Shown: positions 23,953 to 32,622 of the stretch, in pieces | Position numbering within the stretch: the first letter of the stretch is position 1 | Layout: the number at the start of each line of letters is the position of its first letter | Source of the DNA: Acidobacteriota bacterium | GTDB taxonomy: Bacteria; Acidobacteriota; Holophagae; Acanthopleuribacterales; Acanthopleuribacteraceae | Assembly (NCBI GenBank): GCA_030066195.1 | Contig: JASJCB010000036.1 | Coordinates: 1 to 44,824 of the forward strand | Reading direction: 5' to 3' | Length of the DNA: 44,824 nt | Translations under genes and position numbers: made by a program | Notes under the pieces: model-generated | The model's input: only the letters and a program-made list of their open reading frames with translations | Told to the model about the DNA's origin: nothing | Database searches by the model: none

Positions 23953-25578
23953 GTGTCCAAAACAACTGCCGGCGCCGAGACATCGCATGAATCCCCCGGG
24001 GATCTTCTGAATCTACCACTCGGCACCCACACCTTCGCCAACATCAGGGAACCGGGTCAGAACTTTCTATATATCGACAAAACCGACATCATTTTTCGAT
24101 TGATCGGTGAAGGCGGCAAAAGGCTCTTCCTGTCGCGACCGAGGCGCTTCGGCAAATCTCTATTGGTGAGCACTCTATATGCGCTCTACCGGGGTCGCGC
24201 CGATCTGTTCCGGGGATTGAGCATCACCCGCGAGAACTATGCATTTCCGCCTCACCCCGTCATTCGGCTGGACTTTTCCGCAACGACCGGCCGCAAGCAA
24301 GGGCAACTCGCGAACGCTTTGCGCACCCAACTTCAGCGTTTGGCTCAGGAATCCGATTTGAGGGCGCCGGAGCTGGAAGAGACACCGTGTGAATATTTCG
24401 AATTCATTATCAGGTCGCTCGCCGCCAATGAAAAAGTGGTCATCCTGGTTGATGAATACGACAAACCCATCCTGGACCTGGTGGAAAACCCGGAAATGGC
24501 CCGACACAATCGCGAGGAGTTGAAAGATTTCTACAGTGTGCTCAAGGGCTTGGACGACCTGTTGCACCTGGTCTTTGTCACGGGGATTTCCAAGTTTTCC
24601 AAGGTTTCCCTGTTCTCCGGTCTCAACAACCTGGTCGATATCTCCCACGATGCCAGATACGCAACTCTGCTCGGCATCACGGAGGAGGAACTGGAACGCG
24701 ATTTGGGGCCGCATCTCCAAGGACTTGCCGCCAAACTGGGTCGCCCGGTCCCGGAGGTACGCGGCAAATTGCGCGAGTGGTACAACGGCTATCGGTTCAC
24801 TGCCGAGGAGATCGCCGTTTTCAACCCCTGGTCGCTGATGATGGCCTTGAATCAACAACAATTCGACTTCCATTGGTTCGCCACCGGCAGTCCCGAGTTC
24901 CTGCTGAAAGTCATTCGGCAGGACCACCGGTTTGACCTGGCCGACCTGGAAAAGCACAAGTTGCAAGCTAGCGCCTTCGACAATTTCGATATCGAAAATA
25001 TGGACCTGGCCTCTTTGTTGATGCAAACAGGGTATCTGACCATCAGCAAGGTGGAGGGCGTTTATGAAAAAACCTATCGGTTGGGTTATCCCAATTACGA
25101 GGTGCGCAAGGCCTTCTTTTCCTACCTTCTGGAATCTTTGACGACGATCGGCAGGGGTCGGTCTGTTCAACCCCTGGCCAATCTCGTTGCGGCCCTGGAT
25201 GAGCGCGACGAACAACGGTTTTTCCAAACCATGCATGATGACATCTTCCCGGAATTGCCGTATGACATGCATATCCCCATGGAAAAGTATTATCAATCCA
25301 TCTGCCACATCGTCTTCGTGATGCTGGGCATGGCCGTTCGGGGAGAGGAGAAGACCAACCTCGGCCGCATCGACAATGTTCTGGAGACCGCGGAGCGCGT
25401 GTATGTTTTCGAAATGAAATACCGGGAAACGGCAGAGGCCGCTATCGAGCAAATCCACCGTAAGGGCTATTACCAACGGTATCGGAAAACGGGAAAACCG
25501 ATTACCCTGATTGGGATCAATTTTGCCGATCGCAATGTGGAGCGCATTATCTGGGAAGATTTGCCGGATGAAAGCTAA
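23953..25578 (+). CDS. AAA-ATPase-like protein with C-terminal PD-(D/E)XK nuclease domain
   Basis: This 541-aa protein starts at GTG after GCGGGGG. LPLGTHTFANIREPGQNFLYIDKT opens the AAA-ATPase_like domain (key residues LPLG and YIDKT). Walker A RPRRFGKS is at 62-69 and Walker B VVILVDEYDKPILD near 163; VTGISKFSKVS follows. The C-terminal 120 residues carry the PD-(D/E)XK domain: LGRIDNVLE near 470, then VFEMKY near 486 as the ExK core. The family is widespread, multicopy in Bacteroidota and Acidobacteriota, and suspected to be mobile, but its role is unknown. It stands alone, flanked by AT-rich DNA. Confidence 0.85.
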   Translation: MSKTTAGAETSHESPGDLLNLPLGTHTFANIREPGQNFLYIDKTDIIFRLIGEGGKRLFLSRPRRFGKSLLVSTLYALYRGRADLFRGLSITRENYAFPPHPVIRLDFSATTGRKQGQLANALRTQLQRLAQESDLRAPELEETPCEYFEFIIRSLAANEKVVILVDEYDKPILDLVENPEMARHNREELKDFYSVLKGLDDLLHLVFVTGISKFSKVSLFSGLNNLVDISHDARYATLLGITEEELERDLGPHLQGLAAKLGRPVPEVRGKLREWYNGYRFTAEEIAVFNPWSLMMALNQQQFDFHWFATGSPEFLLKVIRQDHRFDLADLEKHKLQASAFDNFDIENMDLASLLMQTGYLTISKVEGVYEKTYRLGYPNYEVRKAFFSYLLESLTTIGRGRSVQPLANLVAALDERDEQRFFQTMHDDIFPELPYDMHIPMEKYYQSICHIVFVMLGMAVRGEEKTNLGRIDNVLETAERVYVFEMKYRETAEAAIEQIHRKGYYQRYRKTGKPITLIGINFADRNVERIIWEDLPDES

Positions 25579-25934
25579 GGTCACTTTATCCTCCTATCAT
25601 AAACAAAACTAAGGCGCCTTTCTGCCTTTCTTAAAAAGAAATGATCCCATTTGTGCTTCTTTTTCGTATCTATAAGTAGGACCCCGTAAGACCGATTCGA
25701 TCGGTCTAAGGATAATTTTTTATTTTTTTCAACTATTTCTCCTCCTTATTTGTCTGACATAGGGACCTTAGATACGAGATCGATGATCTATAGGGTGCAT
25801 ACAAATGACTATGCATATTCTATTCTCGTGTTGTTCTTTTCGTTATGGTGTAGAAAAGTGACCTGATCGTAACGGCACTCGTTGCTAAAGAAATTCCCAA
25901 TGCATCCTCCCGATGCTTGCCGCGGAGGTGCCCA
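25579..25934. other. AT-rich intergenic region with one hairpin
   Basis: No gene is seen. AGACCGAT (25689-25696) pairs with ATCGGTCT (25700-25707) around a three-base loop, followed after nine bases by a long T-rich run. This could be a terminator for the preceding gene. The remaining sequence is notably poorer in GC than its surroundings. Confidence 0.45.
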
Positions 25935-26906
25935 ATGAACCGTATTGCTTCATTGGCAATGGTCTGTCTATACCTATATCCCGTATTTGCCGGGGAGCCG
26001 GTTTCTTCTTCCGGTTTGCTTAAAACATTGTTGCTCGATCTTTATGCCGAATCCAACACGGAGATCGACAAGAAATACCACGCTCGTTTCCAACAAGTGC
26101 TCGCCGTGCGAGGTCTCACCAATGACCAACGGGCGGACGCGCTGCTGCAATGGGAAATCGAGGGAAAACTACCTGAAAAACCCCGAATCGCGGACGAAAC
26201 GGAGGTTGCCGCGCATATCCTCAGCCTGTATCGCGCCGCTAACGGGCCTGAACATCCAGTACTGAGTTTAAGCTCGCCCATGAAGACGCTTGCCTTGTTT
26301 CTAGGATTTGCGGACAGGTTGGACGGCGCTCTGGATACACGGCTTGATTTGCCCAATCTGTCGGCGCTTTATGAACTGGCGGTTGTGAAGGGAACGCCGG
26401 GCCCGGCAGTGTGTTTGAACTGTCGGGGACAATACGATTGGATCGATCGCCGCACCCTGCTCCGGGTGGAAGATTTAGGCTCCGTGTTGCCCAAGAGCCT
26501 GCACAAACTGAAGGTATCCGATGCGGACCCCGAGAAAAAGCTGAGGAAGATCGCTCGCGTCCTCGCTCTGAAAATCCGGGCGGAGGGGGACTTGATCGAT
26601 TACTGGCAGACTCCGATCGAAACCTTGCAACGCAAAGAGGGGGATTGCGAGGATTTCGCGATTCTGTTCCACGCGATTGCCGCCTGGATGGACATTCCGA
26701 CCCAGGTGGTGGTGGGCGCCGTACATCAGGGGGTCCCCCGAGTCGGGGGCAAGGAACACGCTTGGGTTGAGTATCGGGGTCGGGTCATCGATCCGGTCAA
26801 CGGCGGTACTTCAGGCCGCCGATATGTGCCCATGCTGCGGTTCGATGCCCGGCACGCCGTCTTTGTCGAACAAAACCGGATGTCAGCCGGGATAACGAGA
26901 CGGTGA
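25935..26906 (+). CDS. Secreted transglutaminase-like cysteine protease family protein
   Basis: This 323-aa protein starts at ATG 25935, preceded by GGAGG at a good distance, and has a signal peptide (MNRIASLAMVCLYLYPVFAG). The C-terminal third holds a transglutaminase-like domain with the triad C238 (REGDCEDFA-like KEGDCEDFAIL), H275 (KEHAWVEY) and D286 (VIDPVNGG). Such domains act as peptidases, amidases or crosslinkers outside the cytoplasm. The N-terminal two thirds are mostly helical and unrecognised. There is no operon partner; a small Cys-rich secreted protein converges from the other side. Confidence 0.8.
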   Translation: MNRIASLAMVCLYLYPVFAGEPVSSSGLLKTLLLDLYAESNTEIDKKYHARFQQVLAVRGLTNDQRADALLQWEIEGKLPEKPRIADETEVAAHILSLYRAANGPEHPVLSLSSPMKTLALFLGFADRLDGALDTRLDLPNLSALYELAVVKGTPGPAVCLNCRGQYDWIDRRTLLRVEDLGSVLPKSLHKLKVSDADPEKKLRKIARVLALKIRAEGDLIDYWQTPIETLQRKEGDCEDFAILFHAIAAWMDIPTQVVVGAVHQGVPRVGGKEHAWVEYRGRVIDPVNGGTSGRRYVPMLRFDARHAVFVEQNRMSAGITRR

Positions 26907-26960
26907 TAAGTAACCCGAAAGCGGGACCCTCGACTGGGAGAGCCCCGCGCTGTCGTCAGG

Positions 26961-27272
26961 TTACGGTTCGATGCAGCACATGTACAGATCGCCTTTGGCG
27001 ACCTTTTGGCCGCAGATGTTCGTGGTGCAGGTGGGCTCGATGACAATGCTGTAGGAATATAGGTCTGAACAGGACTGATGGGCCAGATTTTCAAGATAAC
27101 TTCTGAGGATGTTTTTAGCCTGGTCGCAGGTATCGGCCGCCCGAGTTACATCGTATTGCCAGCCGGTAACACCGGGGCATCCGCCGGCGGCTTCAACGGG
27201 ACCGGTGCTCAACAAAGCGGTCAATCCAAGCGTTAAAATCAAGGCGGGTAGCGTTAGGAATAAGAATTTCAT
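26961..27272 (-). CDS. Small secreted Cys-containing protein
   Basis: This 103-aa protein starts at ATG 27272 with GTGGAGA upstream. It has a signal peptide (MKFLFLTLPALILTLGLTAL) likely cleaved near VEAAG. The mature part has seven Cys, including a terminal MCCIEP, suggesting disulfides. It resembles no family I know. The longer frame starting at 27299 lacks a ribosome binding site. Confidence 0.6.
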   Translation of the reverse strand: MKFLFLTLPALILTLGLTALLSTGPVEAAGGCPGVTGWQYDVTRAADTCDQAKNILRSYLENLAHQSCSDLYSYSIVIEPTCTTNICGQKVAKGDLYMCCIEP

Positions 27273-27530
27273 GGCATGTCTCCACATAGAACAACACACG
27301 AAATGGTTTTCGTGCGGCTTGAGTGGTTAAAGCAATGGGGGCGAATAGTCGAGGTCAATAGTTTAAATTGCGGACCCTCATTTCATTTCGCGGCTCTTTA
27401 TTCCCAAAAGATATTAATGCATCATTACTATACGTAACATCCACCGCAAAGTTTGGATTCGGGCCGGTCATTTACCTTCTCTTTTCATTAGCTCCGGTTC
27501 AGCGTCTGGATTTGTGCCGAAAGGTGCAAA
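27273..27530. other. Intergenic region, nothing recognised
   Basis: These roughly 260 bases lie between the divergent small secreted protein and the decayed AAA-ATPase-like gene. They are AT-richer than the average and must hold the promoter of the minus-strand gene. I see no repeats, RNA gene or convincing promoter boxes. Confidence 0.4.
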
Positions 27531-28071
27531 GTGGGTACAGATCCCCTGTTGGAAACTCTCGACTTGGGGAAGGGAGCCGCTCTATTTGCCGCTATAATCC
27601 CATACAAGGCGAATCAGGAGTTTCTGCCGATTGGCATCCAAACATTTCGGGACATAAGAACCAACGATTTTGTCTATGTGGACAAGACCGCTCTGATCCA
27701 TGAACTGGTGCGGCCGTACTTTCTTCGAAATTTTGCGGGACGGTTTCTTTGCCAATATCCCCTATGACATTCAACTGACCCATGAGAAGTACTACCAAAC
27801 GTTATTCCATACCGTCTTCATCTTACTCAACCTGCGTATCAGCGCGGAGGAGCGAACCAATCTTGGACGCATCGATCATGTGATCGAGTTGGGCGATCGG
27901 GTGTTTTTTTTCGAATTCAAGATGAGCGGTTCACCCGAGGAAGCCCTGGGACAGATTGAAGAGAAGCAATACGTTCAAAAATACAATGCGACCGGCAAGA
28001 AGGTGATTTGCGTGGGCGTCGTCTTTGCCGACCGCAACATCGAGGCATGGACGGTAAAACGCCGGAAATGA
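27531..28071 (+). pseudogene. Internally deleted AAA-ATPase-like/PD-(D/E)XK gene
   Basis: The first frame carries FLPIGIQTFRDI and DFVYVDKTALIHELV, matching the N-terminus of the AAA-ATPase-like family (compare the gene at 23953). Near 27715 it gives way, in another frame, to the C-terminal nuclease domain: IPYDIQLTHEKYYQTLFH, NLGRIDHVIELGDRVFFFEFK, and VVFADRNIE. About 370 residues with Walker A and B are missing. The C-terminal part (27700-28071, 123 aa) keeps an intact frame with the D and ExK residues, so it might still be made as a short nuclease-like fragment. Confidence 0.85.
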
Positions 28072-28105
28072 GAATTGGTGTTGTTCAGTTACTTCACCGG
28101 TTCAA

Positions 28106-28294
28106 TCAATTGCTTGTTTTTCTTCCTGTTCGGAATTCGGTCAGCCTGGCTCGAAGGGGGGCGACCGTCTGTTCAAAATAGGCGCGTTGAATGATGATTC
28201 CCTGGGAGAGTTGGTTCTCGAGCATTTCAATCTTTCCGATAACGGCTCCGATCTCCTCGTGATATTCGGTGATGGAATCTGCCGGAATGGCCAT
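28106..28294 (-). CDS. Small helical protein downstream of ydiJ-like gene
   Basis: This 62-aa protein starts at ATG 28294 with a strong AAGGAGGAAGGC ahead of it. It lies 27 bases past the stop of the FAD-linked dehydrogenase in the same direction, so it is probably in the same transcript. The sequence is charged and helical (ITEYHEEIGAVIGKIEMLEN), likely coiled coil. No family recognised. Confidence 0.6.
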   Translation of the reverse strand: MAIPADSITEYHEEIGAVIGKIEMLENQLSQGIIIQRAYFEQTVAPLRARLTEFRTGRKTSN

Positions 28295-28321
28295 GCCTTC
28301 CTCCTTTTTGCCGGCTTTGCT

Positions 28322-31300
28322 TCAGTTGCCGAGGTGCGCCAGCAGGGCTTGGACCGGGTGCTTGGGTTTGGCGCCCGCGAACCGGGCCGCTTGGGTGCGG
28401 CAACTGTAGCCCGTGACCAGCAGGCGTTGGGCGCGTTCGGTGTCGTCGAACCATTGTGCCCAGCTCAGGTCGAAGATACCCTTGGATTCCTTCTGGTGCT
28501 CGATCTCGTGGCCGTAGGTGCCCGCCATGCCGCAGCAGCCGGTGGGGACGATGTCCAGTTCGCAGCCCAGGGCCGCGAAGATTTGTTGCCATTGTTGCTG
28601 GGAGTCGGGCACGGCCGTTTTTTCCATGCAGTGGCCCAGCAGTGCGTAGCGTTTGCCTTCCTTCTCCGGTGCTTTCAGCCGGTGTTTTTGGCCGGCCAAC
28701 CATTCCTGGATCAAATGAACCTCGACGACCGTGTTCTTTCCCAGGTAGTTGCTGTATTCGTCGCGGTAGGTCAGGGCAATGCTGGGCTCTACGCAGATCA
28801 AGGGCACCTTGTATTTGGCCAGGGCTCGGTAGGTCTCGGCGTTGAGGGCGGCCACCTCGCGGAACTCTTCCAGGAACCCCTTGACGTGCAGCGGCTTGCC
28901 GTTGGGTTTCCATGGGGCCAGGTAGACGTTGAAACCCAGCGCGTCCAACAGGTCATAGGCGGCCCACAAGACCGGCGTGTCGTAGAAGCCGTTGAAGCTG
29001 TCGGGAATCAAGACAACCGATCGAGCCCTGGTTTCCGCATCCAAGTCCCGCAGGGTTTCCGGGGTGACATCGGCCAGGCCGCGGCGCTTCTTTTCCTGTC
29101 TCATGGTAGGCGTGCTCAGGCGCGGCGGGTTTACCAGGCCGACGCGTTCGGCCGTTTGTTTTTCCAGAAGGCCCGTCATGAAGTTCACCAGGCCGGCGAA
29201 GCGCGCCTGAAGAGGTAAGTTGGATTCCAATCGACCCACCAGGTAATCGCGTAAGGGTCTGGGATAACGCGTGTGGTAGCGGTGAATGAAGCGGGCCTTG
29301 AAATCGGGGATGTCCACGTGAATGGGGCATTGGGTAGAGCAGGCCTTGCACGACAGGCAGCCTGACATGGCCGCGTAGACCTCGTGACTGAAATCATCCT
29401 CGCTGCCGGTCATGTTGCCTTGTCGTGTGAGCCAGGGCGCGGGCTTGTTGAATTCGTCGGGGAGATCCGTGTCTTGCGCCTTGCCCGCCTCGCCGCTGAA
29501 GTCGACGGGGCTCAGGGGGTCTTTGGCCGCGCGGCTCAACAGGCGAAGCCATTCCCGCATCAGGGCGGCGCGTCCTTTGGGTGAGTGAATGCGGTCACGG
29601 GTGATTTTGGAGGAGGGGCACATCACCGAGGTCGGTTCGTAGTTGAAGCACTGGCCGTTACCGTTACAGCCGATAGCGGGTGCGAAAACGGCCTGCACAT
29701 TGGGCGCGATCTGGCGATCGAAGTGACCTTTGAGCGGCGCTTCTACCTTGACCAGGCCCTCTTCCATGTCGTCCGGAAGGACCACCTTACCGGGATTCAA
29801 GCGTCCGGCGGGATCGAAAGCGCCTTTGATGCGGCGCAGATCCCGGTGCAACTCCTCGCCGAAGAACAGCGGGGTATACTCCGAGCGGAAACCCTTGCCG
29901 TGTTCGGCCCACATCACGCCGCCGTATTTTTGTACCAGGGCGACGACCTCATCGGACAGTTTACGTACGAGTTGTTCGTCCAAGGGGTCTTGCATATCCA
30001 GGGCCGGGCGCACGTGCAGGCAGCCCACGTCCACGTGTCCGTACATGGCAAAGTCGATGTCGTGTTCCCGGAGCAGGGCGCGGAACTCGCGAATATAGGC
30101 GGCCAGGTTATGCGGCGGCACCGCGGTGTCTTCCACGAAGGCGATGGGTTTGCGATCGCCGGGCATATTGCCCAGCAGGCCCACGCCCTTCTTGCGCAGG
30201 TCCCAGAGTACCTTGATTTCCGCGTTGTCGAAGGTGGCGTAACAGTCCAGCCGTCCCTCGCCCTCGGGGGACAGGCGCGCCATTTTTTCCTGGACTTCCT
30301 CGTGGCTGTGACCCACGTATTCCACCAGGTTGATCGTGCGAACCTCGGGGTTTTTGCCAACCAGACCTTTGATATGGAACCAGATCTCGTCACCGCGGGC
30401 CAGCTCCAGGATTTTGTCGTCGATGGTCTCGATCGCGGCCGGCTCGGTGGACAACAGCGCCATGGCGTCGGCCAACGCTTCGTTAAAGCCCGGGTACATG
30501 ACCGCGACCAGGCCCTTGTGTTCGGGAATGGGCAGTAAATTGAGCCTGGCTTCGGTGACCACGGCCAGGGACCCTTCGGAACCGCAGATTAATTGGTCCA
30601 GGTGGAACCGGCCCTCGTCGTCGTAGACCTTGGCCAGGTTGTAGCCGGTCAGGAAGCGGTCCATCTTGGGGAACACTTCCTCGATCAGATCGGCCTTGGT
30701 CGTCACGATATCGTCGACCACGCGGTGGATCTCGCCCAGGGTGCCCGGTTGATCTTTGGCCAGGGTCAGGGCCTCGCTATCCAGGGGTTCGCAGGGACAG
30801 ACGGAGCCGTCGACCAGGACCGTGGTCATACCCAGGACATGCGTACTGGTGCGGCCGTAGACCCGTGAGCCCTTGCCGCAGGCGTCGGTGTTCATCATGC
30901 CGCCCAGCGTGGCCCGGTTGGAGGGCGACAGGGCCGGGGCAAAGAACAGGCCGTGCGGTTTCAGTTCGGCATTCAACTGGTCCAGAATCACGCCGGGTTG
31001 CACGCGGACCCAGCGCTCCTCGACATTGATCTCCAGAACCTCGCGCATATACTTGGAGCAGTCGATAATAATCCCCGGCGTCAGGGATTGCCCGTTGGTG
31101 CCTGTACCGCCGCCGCGAGGACTGAAGGTGAGATGGCTGTAGAAATCGCGGCGCGCCAGTTTGAACAGGATAACCACATCGTCGGTGGATTTGGGAAAGA
31201 CCACCGCCTGGGGCAGGACCTGGTAGATGCTGTTGTCGGTAGCGGCCACCAGCCGGGAAGACAGATCGGTGCGAATGTCTCCCTGAAAACCGTCGCGGGC

Positions 31301-31366
31301 CAAATCCTCGAGATACTGTCGGCAATCTTCCATCACGGGGGCGTGGACACGTAGTTTTGGGATCAT
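28322..31366 (-). CDS. ydiJ: FAD-linked oxidase / Fe-S dehydrogenase (YdiJ-like)
   Basis: This 1014-aa protein matches the YdiJ/D-2-hydroxyglutarate dehydrogenase architecture. The FAD-binding type 4 domain has FSPRGGGTGTNGQSL near 84. An oxidase C-terminal domain follows with YGHVDVGCLHVRP (His and Asp near the metal/substrate site) and MWAEHGKG. A ferredoxin motif CLSCKACSTQCP is near 668. The C-terminal cysteine-rich CCG domain has GCCGMAGTYG near 943 and GYSCRTQAARF. E. coli YdiJ is about the same length. The start at 31366 has GAGG six bases upstream; the ATG at 31381 is weaker. It oxidises a 2-hydroxy acid, perhaps D-2-hydroxyglutarate, feeding 2-oxoglutarate metabolism as KorAB does. 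Confidence 0.88.
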   Translation of the reverse strand: MIPKLRVHAPVMEDCRQYLEDLARDGFQGDIRTDLSSRLVAATDNSIYQVLPQAVVFPKSTDDVVILFKLARRDFYSHLTFSPRGGGTGTNGQSLTPGIIIDCSKYMREVLEINVEERWVRVQPGVILDQLNAELKPHGLFFAPALSPSNRATLGGMMNTDACGKGSRVYGRTSTHVLGMTTVLVDGSVCPCEPLDSEALTLAKDQPGTLGEIHRVVDDIVTTKADLIEEVFPKMDRFLTGYNLAKVYDDEGRFHLDQLICGSEGSLAVVTEARLNLLPIPEHKGLVAVMYPGFNEALADAMALLSTEPAAIETIDDKILELARGDEIWFHIKGLVGKNPEVRTINLVEYVGHSHEEVQEKMARLSPEGEGRLDCYATFDNAEIKVLWDLRKKGVGLLGNMPGDRKPIAFVEDTAVPPHNLAAYIREFRALLREHDIDFAMYGHVDVGCLHVRPALDMQDPLDEQLVRKLSDEVVALVQKYGGVMWAEHGKGFRSEYTPLFFGEELHRDLRRIKGAFDPAGRLNPGKVVLPDDMEEGLVKVEAPLKGHFDRQIAPNVQAVFAPAIGCNGNGQCFNYEPTSVMCPSSKITRDRIHSPKGRAALMREWLRLLSRAAKDPLSPVDFSGEAGKAQDTDLPDEFNKPAPWLTRQGNMTGSEDDFSHEVYAAMSGCLSCKACSTQCPIHVDIPDFKARFIHRYHTRYPRPLRDYLVGRLESNLPLQARFAGLVNFMTGLLEKQTAERVGLVNPPRLSTPTMRQEKKRRGLADVTPETLRDLDAETRARSVVLIPDSFNGFYDTPVLWAAYDLLDALGFNVYLAPWKPNGKPLHVKGFLEEFREVAALNAETYRALAKYKVPLICVEPSIALTYRDEYSNYLGKNTVVEVHLIQEWLAGQKHRLKAPEKEGKRYALLGHCMEKTAVPDSQQQWQQIFAALGCELDIVPTGCCGMAGTYGHEIEHQKESKGIFDLSWAQWFDDTERAQRLLVTGYSCRTQAARFAGAKPKHPVQALLAHLGN

Positions 31367-31589
31367 AACTGCCTCATGCAAAAAATCTCACGGGTGATGC
31401 GAGCCTACCAGATGCATCGACGAACGGACGCATTAATTTAGCTTAAGTGCGACGGGGGCACAATAAAAAGGGTCACATCAACCGGCATGTACCCAAATTG
31501 TCCCCCGACTGCCACGATGCGCTTGCCAGGGAGGGCATTTTTTCGGTTGTATGATCACAAACCTGTTGAAAATTCGCGTTAGGAACAAA

Positions 31590-31618
31590 GGCCCCGATCC
31601 AATCCCCGTTTCGGGGCC
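31590..31618. promoter_or_regulatory. 5' UTR hairpin before the 65-aa peptide
   Basis: GGCCCCGA (31590-31597) pairs with TCGGGGCC (31611-31618). It lies 27 bases before the start codon. There is no T-tract, so it is more likely a leader structure than a terminator. A similar GGCCCCG hairpin lies at 35925-35958, after the precursor-like gene. Confidence 0.5.
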
Positions 31619-31645
31619 GATCTCGCATACCGAAAAGGAGACACC

Positions 31646-31843
31646 ATGAAGAAAGTTCTGTTGACCCTGACCATGGCCGGCATGTTGGCCGCGGGCGCCT
31701 CTCAACTATTTGCCGTATCCGTCGTCAATTGCTTCATCGACTGCGGCACCTGGCTGGAAATCTGCGAAAACAACTGTTCCGATTACGCCTGTTTCAAACA
31801 GTGCCAAATCGGTTATGAGGAATGTAAAAAAATCTGTGGTTAA
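31646..31843 (+). CDS. Small secreted Cys-rich peptide (65 aa)
   Basis: A perfect ribosome binding site (AAAAGGAGACACC) precedes the ATG. The first 23 residues form a signal peptide (MKKVLLTLTMAGMLAAGASQLFA). The mature part of about 42 residues has seven Cys in a spaced pattern (NCFIDC, ICENNC, ACFKQC, CKKIC) that suggests a helical hairpin tied by disulfides. It ends with a strong GC hairpin. No family recognised; a secreted structural, toxin-like or signalling peptide is possible. Confidence 0.7.
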   Translation: MKKVLLTLTMAGMLAAGASQLFAVSVVNCFIDCGTWLEICENNCSDYACFKQCQIGYEECKKICG

Positions 31844-31852
31844 GCAAAACCT

Positions 31853-31876
31853 CCCGGGTGCGCCCGCGCACCCGGG
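31853..31876. terminator. GC-rich hairpin after the 65-aa peptide
   Basis: CCCGGGTGCG pairs perfectly with CGCACCCGGG around a 4-base loop, ten bases past the stop. There is no T-tract, so termination by an intrinsic mechanism is uncertain. Confidence 0.55.
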
Positions 31877-32015
31877 AATACTCTACCCCCCGTTTGCAAG
31901 CCGACTTGCAGGTTGACAACATTCAGGGCAGGAAAAAGAGCCGACAATCCCATGTGGCTTATTATAGCCGGCAGGTTGTCGGCTTCCAGGCGACGCCCTC
32001 CAGGGTCGAAAAGAA

Positions 32016-32039
32016 CCCACCGACCAGATGGCCGGTGGG
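32016..32039. other. Short hairpin in intergenic region
   Basis: CCCACCG (32016-32022) pairs with CGGTGGG (32033-32039) around a 10-base loop. It lies between the 65-aa peptide and the RiPP-like locus. The surrounding 31877-32120 shows no gene. Confidence 0.45.
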
Positions 32040-32120
32040 TATCCAAGTTCCGGAGTGACAGTCAGGTGGATAGAAGCAATTTGAAGCGTCTTACATCAAA
32101 AAACGTTTGAATCTCCAGTT

Positions 32121-32245
32121 GGAATTCGGTTGTTCAGGGATTTTGGGAAGGCCGAGCGGTAAGACTCTGCCGGTGTAACGCCCTACGCGAGCAACGTCGG
32201 AGTGTAGGTCTCATACTACTTCGGCCTCCCCATTTAACGACCTAT
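32121..32245 (-). repeat. Structured 125-bp repeat, copy downstream of precursor 1
   Basis: This copy is about 90% identical to 32492-32616, at an offset of 371 bases. An outer stem pairs GGGAAGGCC with GGCCTCCCC (one wobble on the minus-strand RNA). Inside, CCTACGC pairs with GTGTAGG (one wobble on the plus-strand RNA). It directly follows the end of precursor peptide 1 on the minus strand. Confidence 0.88.
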
Positions 32246-32255
32246 CCCTAGCGGC

Positions 32256-32468
32256 TTATCCACATAGAAAAACATTGATGCCGATGTCGGACCCACAGGC
32301 ATCAATGGGATTGATGCCGATTTCCGCAGAGGCGGCAAAGCCGTTGATGACGGTGCCCTGTAATACATCGACAGGGACAAAAGCCATTTCAATGCGGGGT
32401 TCAAACTCGGAGATTCCGAGTTCAAGCAGTTCAGCTTCTGAAATGACGATTTCTTTGTGATTACCCAT
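32256..32468 (-). CDS. RiPP-like precursor peptide 1 (70 aa)
   Basis: The first 30 residues, from MGNHKEIVISEAELLELGIS to EPRIEMAF, are almost identical to the leader of precursor 2, while the last 40 diverge. The core ends in DACGSDIGINVFLCG with two Cys (58 and 69). The start at 32468 is fixed by alignment to precursor 2; longer frames reach into the repeat. It is the last gene of an operon with a radical SAM maturase and an M50 peptidase. The conserved leader, variable Cys-bearing core and adjacent maturase are the usual signs of a RiPP precursor. The family is not one I recognise. A nearby GGGGGC is only a weak ribosome binding site. Confidence 0.75.
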   Translation of the reverse strand: MGNHKEIVISEAELLELGISEFEPRIEMAFVPVDVLQGTVINGFAASAEIGINPIDACGSDIGINVFLCG

Positions 32469-32491
32469 AAAGCCCCCAAAAATCCCCAATG

Positions 32492-32616
32492 GGAATTCGG
32501 TTGTTCGGGGATTTTGGGAAGGCCGAGCGGTAACACTCGGCCGGTGTAACGCCCTACGCGAACAACGTCGGAGCGTAGGTCTCATGCTACTTCGGCCTTC
32601 CCATTTATTGATCTAT
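32492..32616 (-). repeat. Structured 125-bp repeat, copy between the precursors
   Basis: This is the second copy, lying between the stop of precursor 2 and the start of precursor 1. The outer stem GGGAAGGCCGA/TCGGCCTTCCC is perfect. CCTACGC/GCGTAGG is perfect too. An alternative stem, GGCCGAG/CTCGGCC, would compete with the outer stem. It could act as a terminator, attenuator or mRNA processing element setting the ratio of the two precursors. Confidence 0.88.
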
Positions 32617-32622
32617 AGTAGC

